A stretch of 64,000 nt of DNA, taken from assembly GCA_905221605.1 (NCBI GenBank), contig CAJNDS010002185.1, positions 186,001-250,000 on the forward strand. The letters run 5' to 3'. Position numbers and translations under genes: made by a program. The first letter of the stretch is position 1; each line of letters starts with the position of its first letter. The notes under the pieces were generated by a model. It saw only the letters and a program-made list of their open reading frames with translations, had not been told where the DNA came from and searched no databases. Origin of the DNA: Symbiodinium natans. Taxonomy: Eukaryota; Sar; Dinophyceae; Suessiales; Symbiodiniaceae. This document shows positions 1 through 12,900 of this stretch, piece by piece.

Positions 1-47
1 AACTAAGCGAATCTGAAACACTAAACCGTCTTTTGCGCAACTAACCC

Positions 48-137
48 TAAACCCTAAACCCTAAACGTTAAACCCTAAACCCTAAACCCTAAACCCTAAA
101 CCCTAAACCCTAAACCCTAAACCCCAAACCCTAAACC
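48..137. repeat. CCCTAAA telomere-like array
   Basis: Near-perfect heptamer repeats. The array does not start at a chromosome end, because other sequence precedes it. Confidence 0.9.
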
Positions 138-244
138 CATTGCGCAGGTGGCGGGCGGCTCAGCAGTCTTTGCTTGAGTCAAGCGGCTTGCCCAAAGGAC
201 CCTCAAACCCCAAGGCAACATCCCTGGACCGCAGCTCCTTGTAT

Positions 245-360
245 CTTGGTAGCCCAGTACAACCATACCACAATAAGGGCACCCTTTTTTGGGGTTGGTT
301 GCTTGAAAAGGGAAGCTTTGAAACAAAAAAAGGGTGCAGGGTACCACTGGGCCACCCAGG
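245..360. mobile_element. MITE-like element, family A
   Basis: Begins CTTGGTAGCCCAGT and ends ACTGGGCCACCCAGG, imperfect terminal inverted repeats of about 14 bp around a short non-coding core with runs of T and A. The same ends and core recur at 11,241, 18,337 and 44,774, and in two halves around the LTR retrotransposon. Confidence 0.7.
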
Positions 361-962
361 TATGGTTGAGGGCGTAATTCCTGCGCTAGGACGTGTTGGG
401 GGTAGAGTTCACCCTAAACCCTGAAACCCTAAGCCAAAAACCGTACACCCGAAACCCTGAAACCCTAAAGCCTAAACCATTTAGGGCTGCGGGTCTTTCT
501 CTGGGGCTCTGGGGCTCTGAGCAGTGTTTTCGAGACTAAGAGCCAAGTAATCGGAGAAAACCTGCCGAGGCGTCGCTGCCCATGTAAGTGCATGTGGTCA
601 CTTCTTAGGGTTTAGGGCTTAGGGCTTAGGGTTTAGGGTTTAGGGTTTAGGGTTTAGGGTTCAGGGTTTAGGGCTGAGGTCCTTGTTTTTAGCTGGCCCG
701 TAAGGGTACCCAACATGGGACCATAATTTAGAGAACTGACCCATATGTTACATGTTGCTTAGGATGCCCGACGAACCCGTTTGGCTAGGGGAAAGGGGTT
801 TGCGGGAGCTTGTTGGATTTGATCAGGGATGTCGGCGTTTTGGGGTGTAGGGCGTTTTGGGCTTCATAAACCCTGAACCCTGAACCCTAAAACCTGAACC
901 CTAGACCCTAAACCCTAAACCCTAAACCGGGGTTTGGGTGTTGCTTCAGCTCCGAATTCCAG

Positions 963-3900
963 CCTCACTGGCGTGGAAGGGCGAGAACGTGGCATCGCGC
1001 AGCCTTCTTGTCTTAAGTCTTCGGCCGTTTCGGGTATCTTTCAGGCTGGTCTTGTATACGTGCTGAGAAAAGGTGACGAAACATGTTTCATTCAACCCTA
1101 AACCCTAAACCCTAAACCCTAAACCCTAAACCCTAAACCCTAAACCCTAAACCCTAAACCCTAAACCCTAAACCCTAAACCCTAAACCCTAAACCCTAAA
1201 CCCTAAACCCTAAACCCAAGCTTTCTGAGGTGCAAGGTTGCTCTAGGTAAACAGTGCGAGTTGGACTAGGCTGCGGCCCTCCCGGGCCAAGCAAGATCCT
1301 CTAACTCTTCAGGGTTCAGGGTTTAGGGTTTATATGAGGTTTAGGGTTTAGGGTTTAAGGTTTAGGGTTTCGGGTTTAAGGTTTAGGGTTTAGGGATTAA
1401 GGTTTAGGGTTGAGGCTTTGGGTTCTGCAGAGAATGTTAGAGTGCATCTCCGGCAAATCGATAGGGGACCGTCTCCCGAGCTTCCGTGGGAGGTGTGTAG
1501 GTTTGGGGTTTAGGGCAACTGCGCATTTACAAGCAAGTAACATTTCATCGTGTTCAAATCACCACGTCTTCCATCTGCTTTTCCTTGTAGATCGCCCAGA
1601 ACAGACTAAGCTTTGCCGGTTCTGTTGTTCGACTACCTGGGACCTGATTCCTCATAAGCCGCGTCGCACGCCCTGAAGAACTCATTCTTCCAAAGCTGCC
1701 CCTAAACCCTAAACCCTAAACCCTAAACCCTAAACCCTAAACCCTAAAGCTGCCCCACAAGTCACAAGTCCCAAAACTTCGCCCGCAGACTCCGCCGTTT
1801 TTGGTCTGGCGTTCAGGGCTCTGAAGGGTTCATAGGATGGTCCTGAAACCGAAGCCCTAAACCCTAATGCCGTACCGTGGCTTGGAGCCCAGTAGCCGTA
1901 TTATAGCAAGGACAACCCTAACAGCCATTAATAGGGACAATAATCGGGGGTTACGAAAAAATCCCTATTACGGACTGCGAGTATAAGGGTGAACATCCCA
2001 AGCTGGTTGCTTTGTAAGGGAACCTTGAACAAAAATATGGTGAAAAGGGTACCCATGCGCTACCAAGTTGGAATCCGAATGACACCCCAATCCTAAACCC
2101 TAAACCCTAAACCCTAAACCCTAAACCCTAAACCCTGAACCCTGAACCCTAAACCGTAGAGTCATGGGATCCCGGCTGCGTCTCCGCACCCGCAAAGTAC
2201 TTGAGGGCAAGCTCGCGGAGCCTTACGTCTCCAATAGCCAAGGGGTGACAAAAAAGGTTAAACTTTAATATTCCTACTGAATAAGGAAGCCCAAAAAGTT
2301 TCAAAGTTCAAGTAAAGGCAAACTTCTAAGTAAGGAGCCTGTGTGGACATGGAGTTTTGGGCTCAGGGGTGCTGTTCGACCAAGGCCGAGACCTGACGCG
2401 GAAAGGCCCGTAGCTCCAACTCCTACAAAAACATCGCTCACCACGATCTTTCAATGTAAAAACTCAACCACACAAGTAAGAACATGAACATAATCCAAGC
2501 CATGCCCTTCGCGAGAGTACCAGTACTGGGTTTAGGGTTTAGGGTTTAGGGTTTAGGGTTTAGGGTTTAGGGTTTAGGGTTTAGGGTTTAGGGTTTAGGG
2601 TTTCGGGTTTCGGGTTTCGGGTTTAGGGTTTAGGGTCCTAAACTCTGAGAAGGATGGGGCCCCCAAACCTTTGCATGAGTCTCCGCCTCGTCAGGGGAGT
2701 CAAGGGTTCAAGGCCGGATCGGGGGTCAGGGTCACCCTAAACCCTAAACCCTAAAGCCGAAACCCTAACCCCTCACCCCTGAACCCCTCATCGGTGTGTT
2801 GGGCGAAAAGGCCGGTGGCTGTTACCCTTACACCTTAACACAGCCCTAGATACCCCAAGAAGAAACCCCGAATCTAATGCCCCTACAAAACAGAAACCCG
2901 ACCACCCACCCAGATAATGTATAGGGTTTAGGGTTCCAATATCGGCGAGAAATCACAGCTTCCTGGCGCTTGAACAAGGAGCTCCTCCCTGTCTGCACCA
3001 GACAATCAGGCAACAGGGAGTGGTGCGTAAAACTTGCTATCTTGGTGGGCATAATAATTATGGGCATTTCCCAAATATCGGTACCCCTTTTACACCCCAA
3101 ATAGAACAGAAGCCCCATAAAGGGACCCTCAACAAGCGTACCCCCCTACTTTTCGGAAACGATGTAGGGATGCAAAAAGGGGCATTCTTATGGGGCTCCA
3201 CTCCTCAACTCCTCAAGCGCATCCTCAGAGCCGAAGCCTCTGCAAAGCCTCGGAACCCCATGGCACCATGGCCCAGAAGCCCTAAGAAACCGAAAATCTG
3301 AGCCCTAAACCCTCAAGCCTCCACCCTAAACCCTTAACCCTAAACACCTTAAACCCTACACCCTGAAGCCCTGAAAGCTCGAATGTTGGGTGCCCTGCGA
3401 GCTGCTGATGTTGTGCGGGGCCCCGCGGAAGAGGATGTCTCCCACGATGGCCTCGCGAATGTCTGGGGTTTAGGGCGGCTATTTAGGGTCTAGGGTTTAG
3501 GGTTCAGGGTTTAGGGCTTAGGGCTATTTCTGTTTAGGGTTTGGGGTTCAGGGTCAGGGGTTGGGGTTTTGATAGGGCTTCGGGTTTTGTTCAGGGTGCA
3601 GGGATTGTGGGGTTTACTGGGCTCTCAAGAGGGTCTATAGAGTTTAGGGTTCCCGGGCAGGGTCCGAACCAAGCAAATGAACCTCAAATTGGGGTCATTA
3701 TCCTCTATACTGCAATAATTTTGGGCTGTTCCCCTTCATACTCGCAGTCCTTCATAGGGAGTAGAACACCAAGGATGAACATCCCAAACTATAATTCGCA
3801 TTAAGTATATGAGCCATAGACCCTTTAAAGGGTCATTCAAGTGGTCTCCAGGCAACATCTGTAAGCACGACGCACACTTTCGAGCGCGTTCCCGCCTTGC

Positions 3901-6900
3901 CAGCGGTGTCCTCCACAAGGGAGAAGGCGTTGCTGTAATACCTGGCACCACTCGGTAGGCGTGGGACCGTAACCCTAAACCCTACCAAAACTCAAAACTC
4001 AAAACCCAAACCCAAAACCCAAAACCCTAAACCCTAAACCCTAAACCCTAAACCTGGGTTGCAGGAAGCCTTGGGGGTTGGAGCCGGCTAGGACTCAGGG
4101 CTCAACTTTGGGGAGGGGTGGAGTTGACCTACCACGGAAGTCCCCCAAACCCTCCTCTTGAAATAATCCCTTCCCCCTAACACTAAACTAAACCCCCCCC
4201 CCCCCCTAATTTTAAATATTTTTCCCCGGACCCTGCCGGCACCCATCCCAATACTAAACCTGTTTGAGAATTAGGGGGGGGAGGGGTTCAGGGCCTTCGC
4301 CCTTGAGTTGAGCCAGTAGGGTTTCAGGGTCTAGGGCTGAAGGCTGACAGGATTAGGATTCAGGGCTCAGGGCTTAGAGGATTTAAACCTTGAAACTAAA
4401 CCCTAATGAACCCTGAACCCCAAGCCCCAAACCCTATAATTTCTCCCCCTGTGTCCGCATTTCAACTCCAGTCGCTCGTGCAAAGCATGCCTGACTGCCT
4501 GCAGGCCATTAGGTTTCGAAAGAAGACAATACGGGCCAAGGGTCCTGGCCTCGGCGCTTCAGCAAGGCAGTTAGGCATTGCCAGTCCCGAAGGAAAACCA
4601 ACGTGAGACTCTTTGACGCCGTAGGAGGGCGGAAAGCCCCAGTGCTTCTGTTGCAGCGCCGGCGGAATGCCGGCGCTGGAAAACTGCAGTTCCCAGGTGT
4701 TGACAGTAACGAAGTAGGCGTCGTTGCTTGCAATAAATCTTCACGGGAGCGGTCGCGCGCAAAGCTCGGATTGAGCAGTTGAGACCCCCCGGTCAGAAAA
4801 ACCCAAGGCCACACCGCACTCTCTCCCCTCAACCTCATCAAAGCGGAAGCTCCCAAAACTCCCCTACACCCCCGCCTGCCCCCAAATCTTTGAACTTCGC
4901 AGCTAGAGTGAAACCACAGAAGAGCATAAACTGCAAATGATATAGGGGTCGGAATAGTGACTATTTGTTTTCCCTTAGGGTCCCTATATAAATATACAAG
5001 CATAACCCCCACAACCCCATCTAATTGTCGAGGCCCCTATATTGACCCCCCACCCGCCCCCAAATGTCATGGAAGTTACAAGGGGGTCCACGAGTTTAGT
5101 TCCCGAAAATTAGGCTCCCTGTTTGGGTCCTAAGTTCTAAACATAGTACTGCACCTTGTAAAAAAGGACCCCCCCAGCCCCCTATATACACCTTAAACCC
5201 TTAAACCCTTAACCCTAAAGCCTAAACCCAAGTAGAGATCTCATGTCTGGGGCCCCCTGGCGTGGGCGAGTCGCAGGCGAGGTTGATCCAGGGGCTAAAG
5301 CCCAAGAAGCCCGCGGGCGTGGGAAGGTCCCCCTGGTTAGGGTTTAGGGTTTAGGGTTTAGGGTTTAGGGTTGAGGGTTTAGGGTTTATGGTTTGGGGTT
5401 TAAGGTTTAGGGTTTTGAGTTTAGGGTTTAGGTGGGAGACTTCTAAGGATGGATTCAGCTAGGGGATTGCGGCGATGGTGCCATCTACGCCACCATACCC
5501 CCTAACACCAGGGATTATACATACAGCACTTACAGCACATTCTTCCTTGATGCTAGTACCTTACGAAGAGCCCGTGAGTCAGGAAAGATATTCAAATTCG
5601 CCTAACTAAGCTTCATATATCTAATATATCCATCCTCCTGGCAGTTTCTTCACATCGGTTGATCACAAGCCAGAGGTCTCCATCTCAGCAGCGCCAGAGA
5701 CCCTTGTAAACAGCAAAACCGCAGAGGCCTCTTCTCCGCCCCCCCCCCCCCCCCCCCCAAAAAAAAGCATGTGTGGGTCCCGAGGATGAATACTGCTTGC
5801 TCGCCTAAACCCAGAGAAACCCCAAAAGAATCCCAGGGTTTAGGGTTCAGGGTTTAGGGTTCAGGGAGGCAGAACCCTGAACCCTGAAGGCTTTAAGCCC
5901 TAAACCCTCTGCGCCCGCAGCGGGGGCAAGCTGGGCCCACGCACGCGCTCGAGGAGCATCAGGAGCCTCAGCTTGCCCCGCGGCATGGAAAAAGCAAGGT
6001 TGGCACAAAAAGAGTCAATGAACCCGGTCCCCTCAAACCCAATCAGGGGGAACTTGAAACACCTTAAGCCCCATGCCCTAAACCGTAACCGACAAAAAAC
6101 ACGACGAGTAAGCGGCCGGACGAGCACATGATTTGCTTAACAATGCCAATCCTTCACCCCCAAGACCCCTTAAAGCCATGATTCTCCAAAAGGTTTAGGG
6201 TTTAGGGTTTAGGGTTTAGGGTTTAGGGTTTAGGGTTTAGGGTTGAGGGTTGAGGGTTGAGGGTTTAGGTTTAGAGGTTACGACACGCCAGATCCACACA
6301 AAGCCCTACAAGCCTTTGCTGGACCCCGCACTTTACTCTAAAGACCCTTTTGACCGAAGGTTTAGGGTTTAGGGTTTAGGGTTTAGGGTTTAGGGTTTAG
6401 GGTTTAGGGTTTAGAGGGTCAGAAGTTGTTTTTGTTTACAGCATGTTACTTGCCAGCCACACGAGCCTCGCGAAGCAATGTCCACCGGGATCTGAAAGCT
6501 AGGGTTTAGAGGGTCATAAGGGGGTGAAGGCCTTAGAACTCATAGAACACAGCAGTAGAAATTCAACAGCCCAACAAAACCCAGGACCCAAGAAACTCGA
6601 AGACCCAAGGTGCCCCTGGGGCAGACCTGATACTCTAGTCCATAGCGCCGACCGAACGGGACCTAAAGCCCCAGGTACGGCCTAACACCCGCAACACTAA
6701 AACCCTAAATCCCTAAGAGCCTAAGAGCCTAAGAGCCTAAGAGCCTAAGAGCCTAAGACCCTAAAACCCTAAAACCCTAAAACCCTAAAACCCTAAAACC
6801 CTAAAACCCTAAAACCCTAAAACCCTAAAACCCTAAAACCCTAAAAAAACCCTAAAACCCTAAAACCCTAAAACCCTAAAACCTCCTAAAACCCTAAAAC

Positions 6901-9900
6901 CCCTAAAACCCTAAAACCCCTAAAACCCTAAAACCCTAAAACCCTAAGGCCCTAAAACCCTAAAACCCTAAAACCCTAAAACCCTAAAACCCTAAAACCC
7001 TAAAACCCTAAAACCCTAAAACCCTAAAACCCTAAAACCCTAAAACCCTGGACCCTGAAAGCCTGAAACCGCTAAGACCCTAAAACACTAAGCCCTCAAA
7101 CTCTAGTGCCGCTAAGACCCTAAAAGCCCGAAGGCCCAATATGAAACCCTAAAAAGCCTCTGAAGCCCGACAACACCGAAACCCTTAAACCCTGAAACCC
7201 TTAAGACCCTTAAGACCCTTTGAAACCCTGAAACCCCTAAAGCCCCAAAAAACCTCAAGTCCTTAAGACCTAAAGCCCTTATAGACCCTATGAAACCCTG
7301 TACATATACATTTACATATACATATACATGTACATATACATATAGATATGCATATAGATATACCCCAAAAGCCCCAAAAAAAACCTTGAGACCCTAGAAA
7401 CCCCAACAGAGCCTGCCGAACCCCCCCCCCCCCCCAAAAAAAAAAAAAAAAAATGCTAACCCTAAACCCTGAACCCTGAACCCTCCCAAAATTCCTCAAC
7501 CCGTGCGGCCCAGGGTGCAGAGACAGAGCAGAGGCGCTACCCGAGGAGTCCCCTGCCATGCTTGTGGCGCTCGCAGGGTTTCGGGGCTTTTTGGGCCTCC
7601 AGGCCTAGGGCTTTAGGGTTGTTGGGGGGTTGCGCTTTTTCGGGGCGTAGGGCCCAGGGGTTTAAGGTGTGGAGGGGTTTAGGGTTTGGGGTTTTTGGGG
7701 CTTCGGGGTCAGGGGTTTAGGGTTTACTGTAGGGGTCAGGGGTTTGTGGCTGTGAGGGTGTCAGGGCCCCGGGGCTTCGAAGGTTTTTGGGAATTCAGGG
7801 CTTCAGGGCTGGGAGGGCTCGAGGGCTTGAAGGCTTCAGGGTTCTGTTTTGGTGGTATTTTGCAGGATGCGCTTTAGGGTTGTAATTCGGGCTTCAGGGC
7901 TGTCGTGTGTCCAGGGTTTGAGGGCAGGGCTCTAGGGTTGTCGTATTTTATGCATGCGGTCTGCGGACACTCGAGGCGAATCTTGGCGAATCTTCGGATG
8001 CAGCAACTGGGCGTAGAGAGCCCAAAACCCGAAACCCTAAACCCTAAACCCTAAACCCTAAACCGCACACCGACAGTCTTAGGGCTAGGCCTGGTGCCTT
8101 GAGAAGGGCATGGGGGTCTCATCGGGGAATGAAAGGGAATGCCAGGTTCGAAGGTGGCCTATTTGGGTGGCGGGGGGGGGGGGAGCCCTTAACCCTAAAC
8201 CCGAAACCCTAAACCCTGGCCCTAAACCCAAAACCGGAAGGGGGGGAGGGGGGGGGGGAGGTCGCATGGTGCCTTGGGGCTGTCACTGCCTGATGTGGGC
8301 AGCTGGATGCATAGAATTCCCGTCCTCTAAATTCTGCTCCCTGGCTGGGGCTATTTTGGTTGAGGGTTTAGGGTTTAGGGTCCTAGGCCCTAGGATTGGT
8401 TTTTGCGCATGGGGGTCCAGGGTTGAGGCACAATGAATGTAATCGAACCACTTGCAAAAGGACCCAGTAAAGAAAGCACAGTTTAGAGTCTGAGTAAAAG
8501 AACCCCTCCCCTCCATCATGTCTTCGTGGTTGAGAACATTCGTGGTCTGGCCTATGTATTGCAAATGAAGCTACACCCTATACCCTAAACCCGATTGCAA
8601 ATGAAGCTAAACCATAAACCCTAAACCCTAAAAAACTCCGTACTCTCGCCCCAAGCCCCTCAATGCGAGCACCAGGCCTGCGACAAACATGGGCGGCACA
8701 GGTGCTCGGCTGCAGTCTTCACCTGGGATGGAAAGCGTCAAGGGTTTAGGGTTTAGGGTTTAGGGTTTAGGGTTTACAGCATTTCAGAGCTCTCACATCA
8801 ACTTGGTTACGGGCACCCTTTTTGGGCTACTAAAACAACGGGAACCTTGAACCAAGGAAAGGGGTCAAGTGCACCACTGGGCAACCGAGTCAAAGTTTTA
8901 GGACGCAGGGTTCCGTTTGGAGCTTGGGGCCAAGGGCTTCGCGCACCTGCGCTGGCTGCGCGAGTCTCAGGTCTCTGAGGAGGCCCAGGTACCCCAGCGG
9001 GCCGCTGATGTGCACCCGCTCAGGATGGGTTAGGGCTCTGGGTGCAGGCTCCTTGGTTTAGGGTTTAAGGCCACTCAAGCCCTAAACCCTAAACCCGAAA
9101 CCCTTTAAGCCCCTAAATCCTGGACCTTAAGAAATAGCCATCACCATAAACCCGAATAGCCATCCGCATGGTTGTCCCCAAAGTGCCCCAAGCATCTGCT
9201 TCAACCCCAACGGCCTACACTCGGAACTCAGTAGGGTTTAGGGTGTATATATAGGGTATAGGGTATAGGGTATAGGGTTTAGGGTTTAGGGTTTAGGGTC
9301 ACAGGAGGCCATAGCCGCGCCGAACAACTCCTGAGAAGCCGCGCTGGGCCCCGACAGCAAGACACCCTGAAGCGCTTCAAAAATGCTGAACCTAAACCCT
9401 AAACCCTCTACCCTAAAGCCCTCAAGTCTACCCAAGAACAGGACCCGAAGCCCTAAAACCGCCTTATCCCTGTAAAGGCTAAAGCCATAAACGCTAAAGC
9501 CTTAAGAATCTGGACAATCCCCCCCCCCCCCTCGCCCTTACGTATTCGGATTGGCTGGCGTCAAAAGCGAGCAAACCCTAACGCCGGTGCTTTCTCAGCC
9601 TGAACCCGAAACCCGAAACCCGAAACCCGAAACCCGAAACCCGAAACCCCAAACCCCAAACCCTAAACCCTAAACCCTACCCCCTAAACCCTAAACCCTA
9701 AACCCTAAACCCTATAAATCCCGCCACTGCCGGGTGTGCGGCCGTCCGGCCCATGCTGTGACAGCCAGCTCCAGGCAGCTTCAAGGGACTGAGAGGCGGG
9801 GGTTTAGGATGAGGGCTTAGGGGCTTAGGGGCTATATCAGCATATATATATATATATATCTATCTATATATATATATATATACAAATATGAATATATATA

Positions 9901-12900
9901 TATATATGTATATAATATAAGCCTAAACCCTAAACCCCAAACCCTGAACCCTTAACCCCAAACCCCATCAGGGGCTTCGGTGTGGTGAGGGGCAGCAAAG
10001 GATCCCGGGGACAATTCTCAAAGATGCTACAGGGGGGGGGGATTTAGAGTTCAGGCTCTGACGAGCCCCTTGCCCTCGACGTCTCCCCAAAACTTTTCGA
10101 ACACGTCCGGGCGGAGGGTGGGGGTGGCGGGGAGTGGGGGGAGTTGTCCAAATAAAACTCAGCAGGGGAAGGGGGGAGCCGGGGGGGAAGAAATCATGCG
10201 TCTGAACTCTCAAGTCTTGAGGGCCTTGTGGAGGGAATTTGGGCTAAACATTGTGGTCTTTGCGTCCTGGGTTTAGGGGTGCCCGCCAGTTGCAGGCATC
10301 AGTACCAATCACAGTCGCAGCTAGAACCTGGTTGCTGCGGTTGCTGAGTTCCCTGGCACAAAAGAGGCTAACCTTCTCATCATGGAAGGATGATCTAGCC
10401 CTAAACTGCTTTAAAGAAGGTCAAGCTTTGAGAGCCCCCTCATGCACTCCATCTCATTAGGATCCCATATTTATGCTCCAGTGTAAAAACCTCCAGATAT
10501 AATAATATTTTTATATTAGATAATAATTTTCTGAATATGACAAATGCCACAGATGGTATATCTTCAAGTTTGTACCAAAGAAGGGAAATTTATAGCCTGA
10601 GCCCTCCATCTCCATTTATCTTACCGTCCACGTTCGGAACTCTCTCCGGCCGTCTCAACCTGAGCCAAGAAGAAGATGCAGAGGAGCCCAAGAGCCTGGA
10701 GCCCTGACTGAAGCCTGAAACTCACACATGTGAAACCCCCTTGGCCCTGAACTCCTGAAAAATCCTAAACCCTAAACCCTAAACCCTAAACCCTAAACCC
10801 TAAACCCTAAACCCTAAACCCTAAACCCTAAACCCTAAACCCCAACGCCTAAACCCTAAAGTGGTGAGGGCGCGGCTCCCAGGATGGCCTCGTAGTTGCC
10901 GACCGGCACCAGAGGGTAGTCTGGGACCTCGGCAGGTTTAGGGTTTAGGGTTTAGGGTTTAGGGTTTAGGGTTGAGGGTTGAGGGTTGAGGGTTGAGGGT
11001 TTAGGGTTTAGGGTGTAGGGTGTAGAGTGTAGGGTTTAGGGTTTAGGGTTTAGGGTGTAGGGTGTAGGGTGTAGGGTTTAGGGTTTAGGGTTTAGGGTTT
11101 AGGGTCTAGGTTTAGGGTTGAGGGTTTAGGCTTTTTTCGGGTTTCGGGTTTCGGGTTTAGGAGGGGAGGGGATAAACCCATGAACCCTAAACATCGTGCT
11201 TGTCCTTCTGGCCGGCTGCGGGTGCGCAATTATAGGCAGACTTGGTAGCCCAGTAACCATATTGTGTTGAGGGTGCCCTTTTTTCGGGTTGGTTACCTCA
11301 TAAGGGAACCTCGAACCAAAAAAAGGGAGAAGGTACCACTGAGCTCCCAAGCAGAGATAATGAGTTGGGCCCGTCTGTGTTCAGGATGTAGGTTGGGGCG
11401 TTTAGGGACCGTTGGCGTATGCTGCCGAGCCGGACGCCAACTTTCAATTCGGATCGTTCAATGCGCGCCTTCCTCGCTCCGGCAGAATCCCACAACCCCG
11501 AACATCCTAAACTCCAAGAAAACCCGGCCGACCCGAATTTAGGCCCCAAACAAGCCCCCAAGATCCAAAATGGCCTCATGTCCCCTCCGCCATGGCTCCG
11601 GGCCAGGACCGTGGCTCCACCCACCTCACTTGATGGCTCTGAGGAGGGAAGGACGAAGGAGGGAATTAGGCCCTAAACCCGAATCCTAAACGCTTACAGG
11701 GTATACAGAGCATCCCCCCCTTGAACAAAAACCCAACGAAAAGCCAGCTCCCTTTCAGCAAAGACCATCTTCAGCTCCTCCGCCACTGGGTTCGGGCGGC
11801 TTTTTTGGGCTGCCGTCGCCCATTTTTGAGTTTGGGAACCTGGTTTTTTGGAGCCGGGGGTTTCAAGAGCTTAGGATTTCGGAGTTTGGGATTCTTTGGG
11901 TTTAGGGTTTCTTGGTTGCAGGGCCAGGGCTCATCGGGTTCCCTGGCAGCCAAGCCTTCCAAGGTCGGGTTGCACCCCAGGCCTAGACGTCACCCCCGAC
12001 CCAGGCCTGATCCTCTTTGTGGGGTTTAGGGTCTAGGGTCTAGGGTCTAGGGTTTAGGGTTTAGGGTTTAGGGTTTAGGGTTTAGGGTTAAGGGTTTAGG
12101 GTTTAGGGTTTAGGGTTTAGGGTTTAGGGTCTAGGGTCAAGCGTCTAGGGTCTAGGGTTTAGGGTTTAGGGTTCTTAAACCCTGAACCCGAAACCCTAAA
12201 CCTAAAGCCCTAAGCCCTAAACCTCGTAGACAAGGAGTTGTGGGTACCTAGGCCCTGTGGCACCCTGAACCCTAAACCCTAAACCCTGAACCCTGAACCC
12301 TAAACCCTAAACCCCATAGTTGTTCTATATGCACCAAACCGAAGCTTCCCTTCCCTGTCTGAAGTCAGGATTCCTCTTTTAAGGGACTCTCCTCACATGG
12401 TCCATCGCTTGCCAAGGACCTTTATGGAACAGCCCGAAGGTTTAGGGTTTAGGGTTTAGGGTTTAGGGTTTAGGGTTTTAGGGTTTTAGGGTTTAGGGTT
12501 TAGGGTGGCAGCTCGACTTGGGCTGTGCCTGCGACAGGTAGGCGCCGAAGACGTCGTACGAGGCCTGCGTCTGCAAACCCAAAGCCCCAAACCCTAAACC
12601 CTAAACCCCTAGCCCTAAACCCTAAACCCCAAACCTAAACCCTAAACCCTAAACCCTAAACCCCAAACGCTAATCCCTAAACCCTAAGCCCCAAACCCTC
12701 TGGAGACCCTGAATGGCACTTGGAAAAACTCAGAAGCGGTTCCTCAGGGACGTAGGTTTTTTGCTGTTGTCGCTTGCTTGTTTGGGGCGGGCTTGCAGCT
12801 TCAGTGCAACCGTCGGCCTATGAACATCCAAAACCTAAACCCTAAACCCTAAACCCTAAACCCTAAGCCCTAAACCCTAAACCCTAAACCCTAAACCCTA

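Larger units (their letters stand above)
1..963. other. Left edge: telomere-like arrays, one MITE-like element, possible hydrolase exon
   Basis: No gene can be closed here. The stretch holds CCCTAAA repeats (48-137), TTTAGGG repeats (about 604-672), a short CCCTAAA run (893-928) and one MITE-like element (245-360). On the minus strand, from about 575 downwards, an open stretch after a CAG acceptor reads RRLGRFSPITWLLVSKTLL. It lies where the upstream hydrolase should continue (a strand expected after the FSPFHASE exon), so it may be the next exon. The match is weak. The catalytic Asp and His of that hydrolase would lie here or beyond the edge. Confidence 0.4.

Noticed and set aside
1-200. True chromosome end
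   Set aside because: The CCCTAAA array is internal, short, and the same repeats occur throughout the window, so it is not evidence for a telomere.
6420-6500. Hydrolase exon reading IPVDIASR
   Set aside because: The exons at 7.5 kb and 5.95 kb join in exact phase without it (ALSL then LLMLLER).
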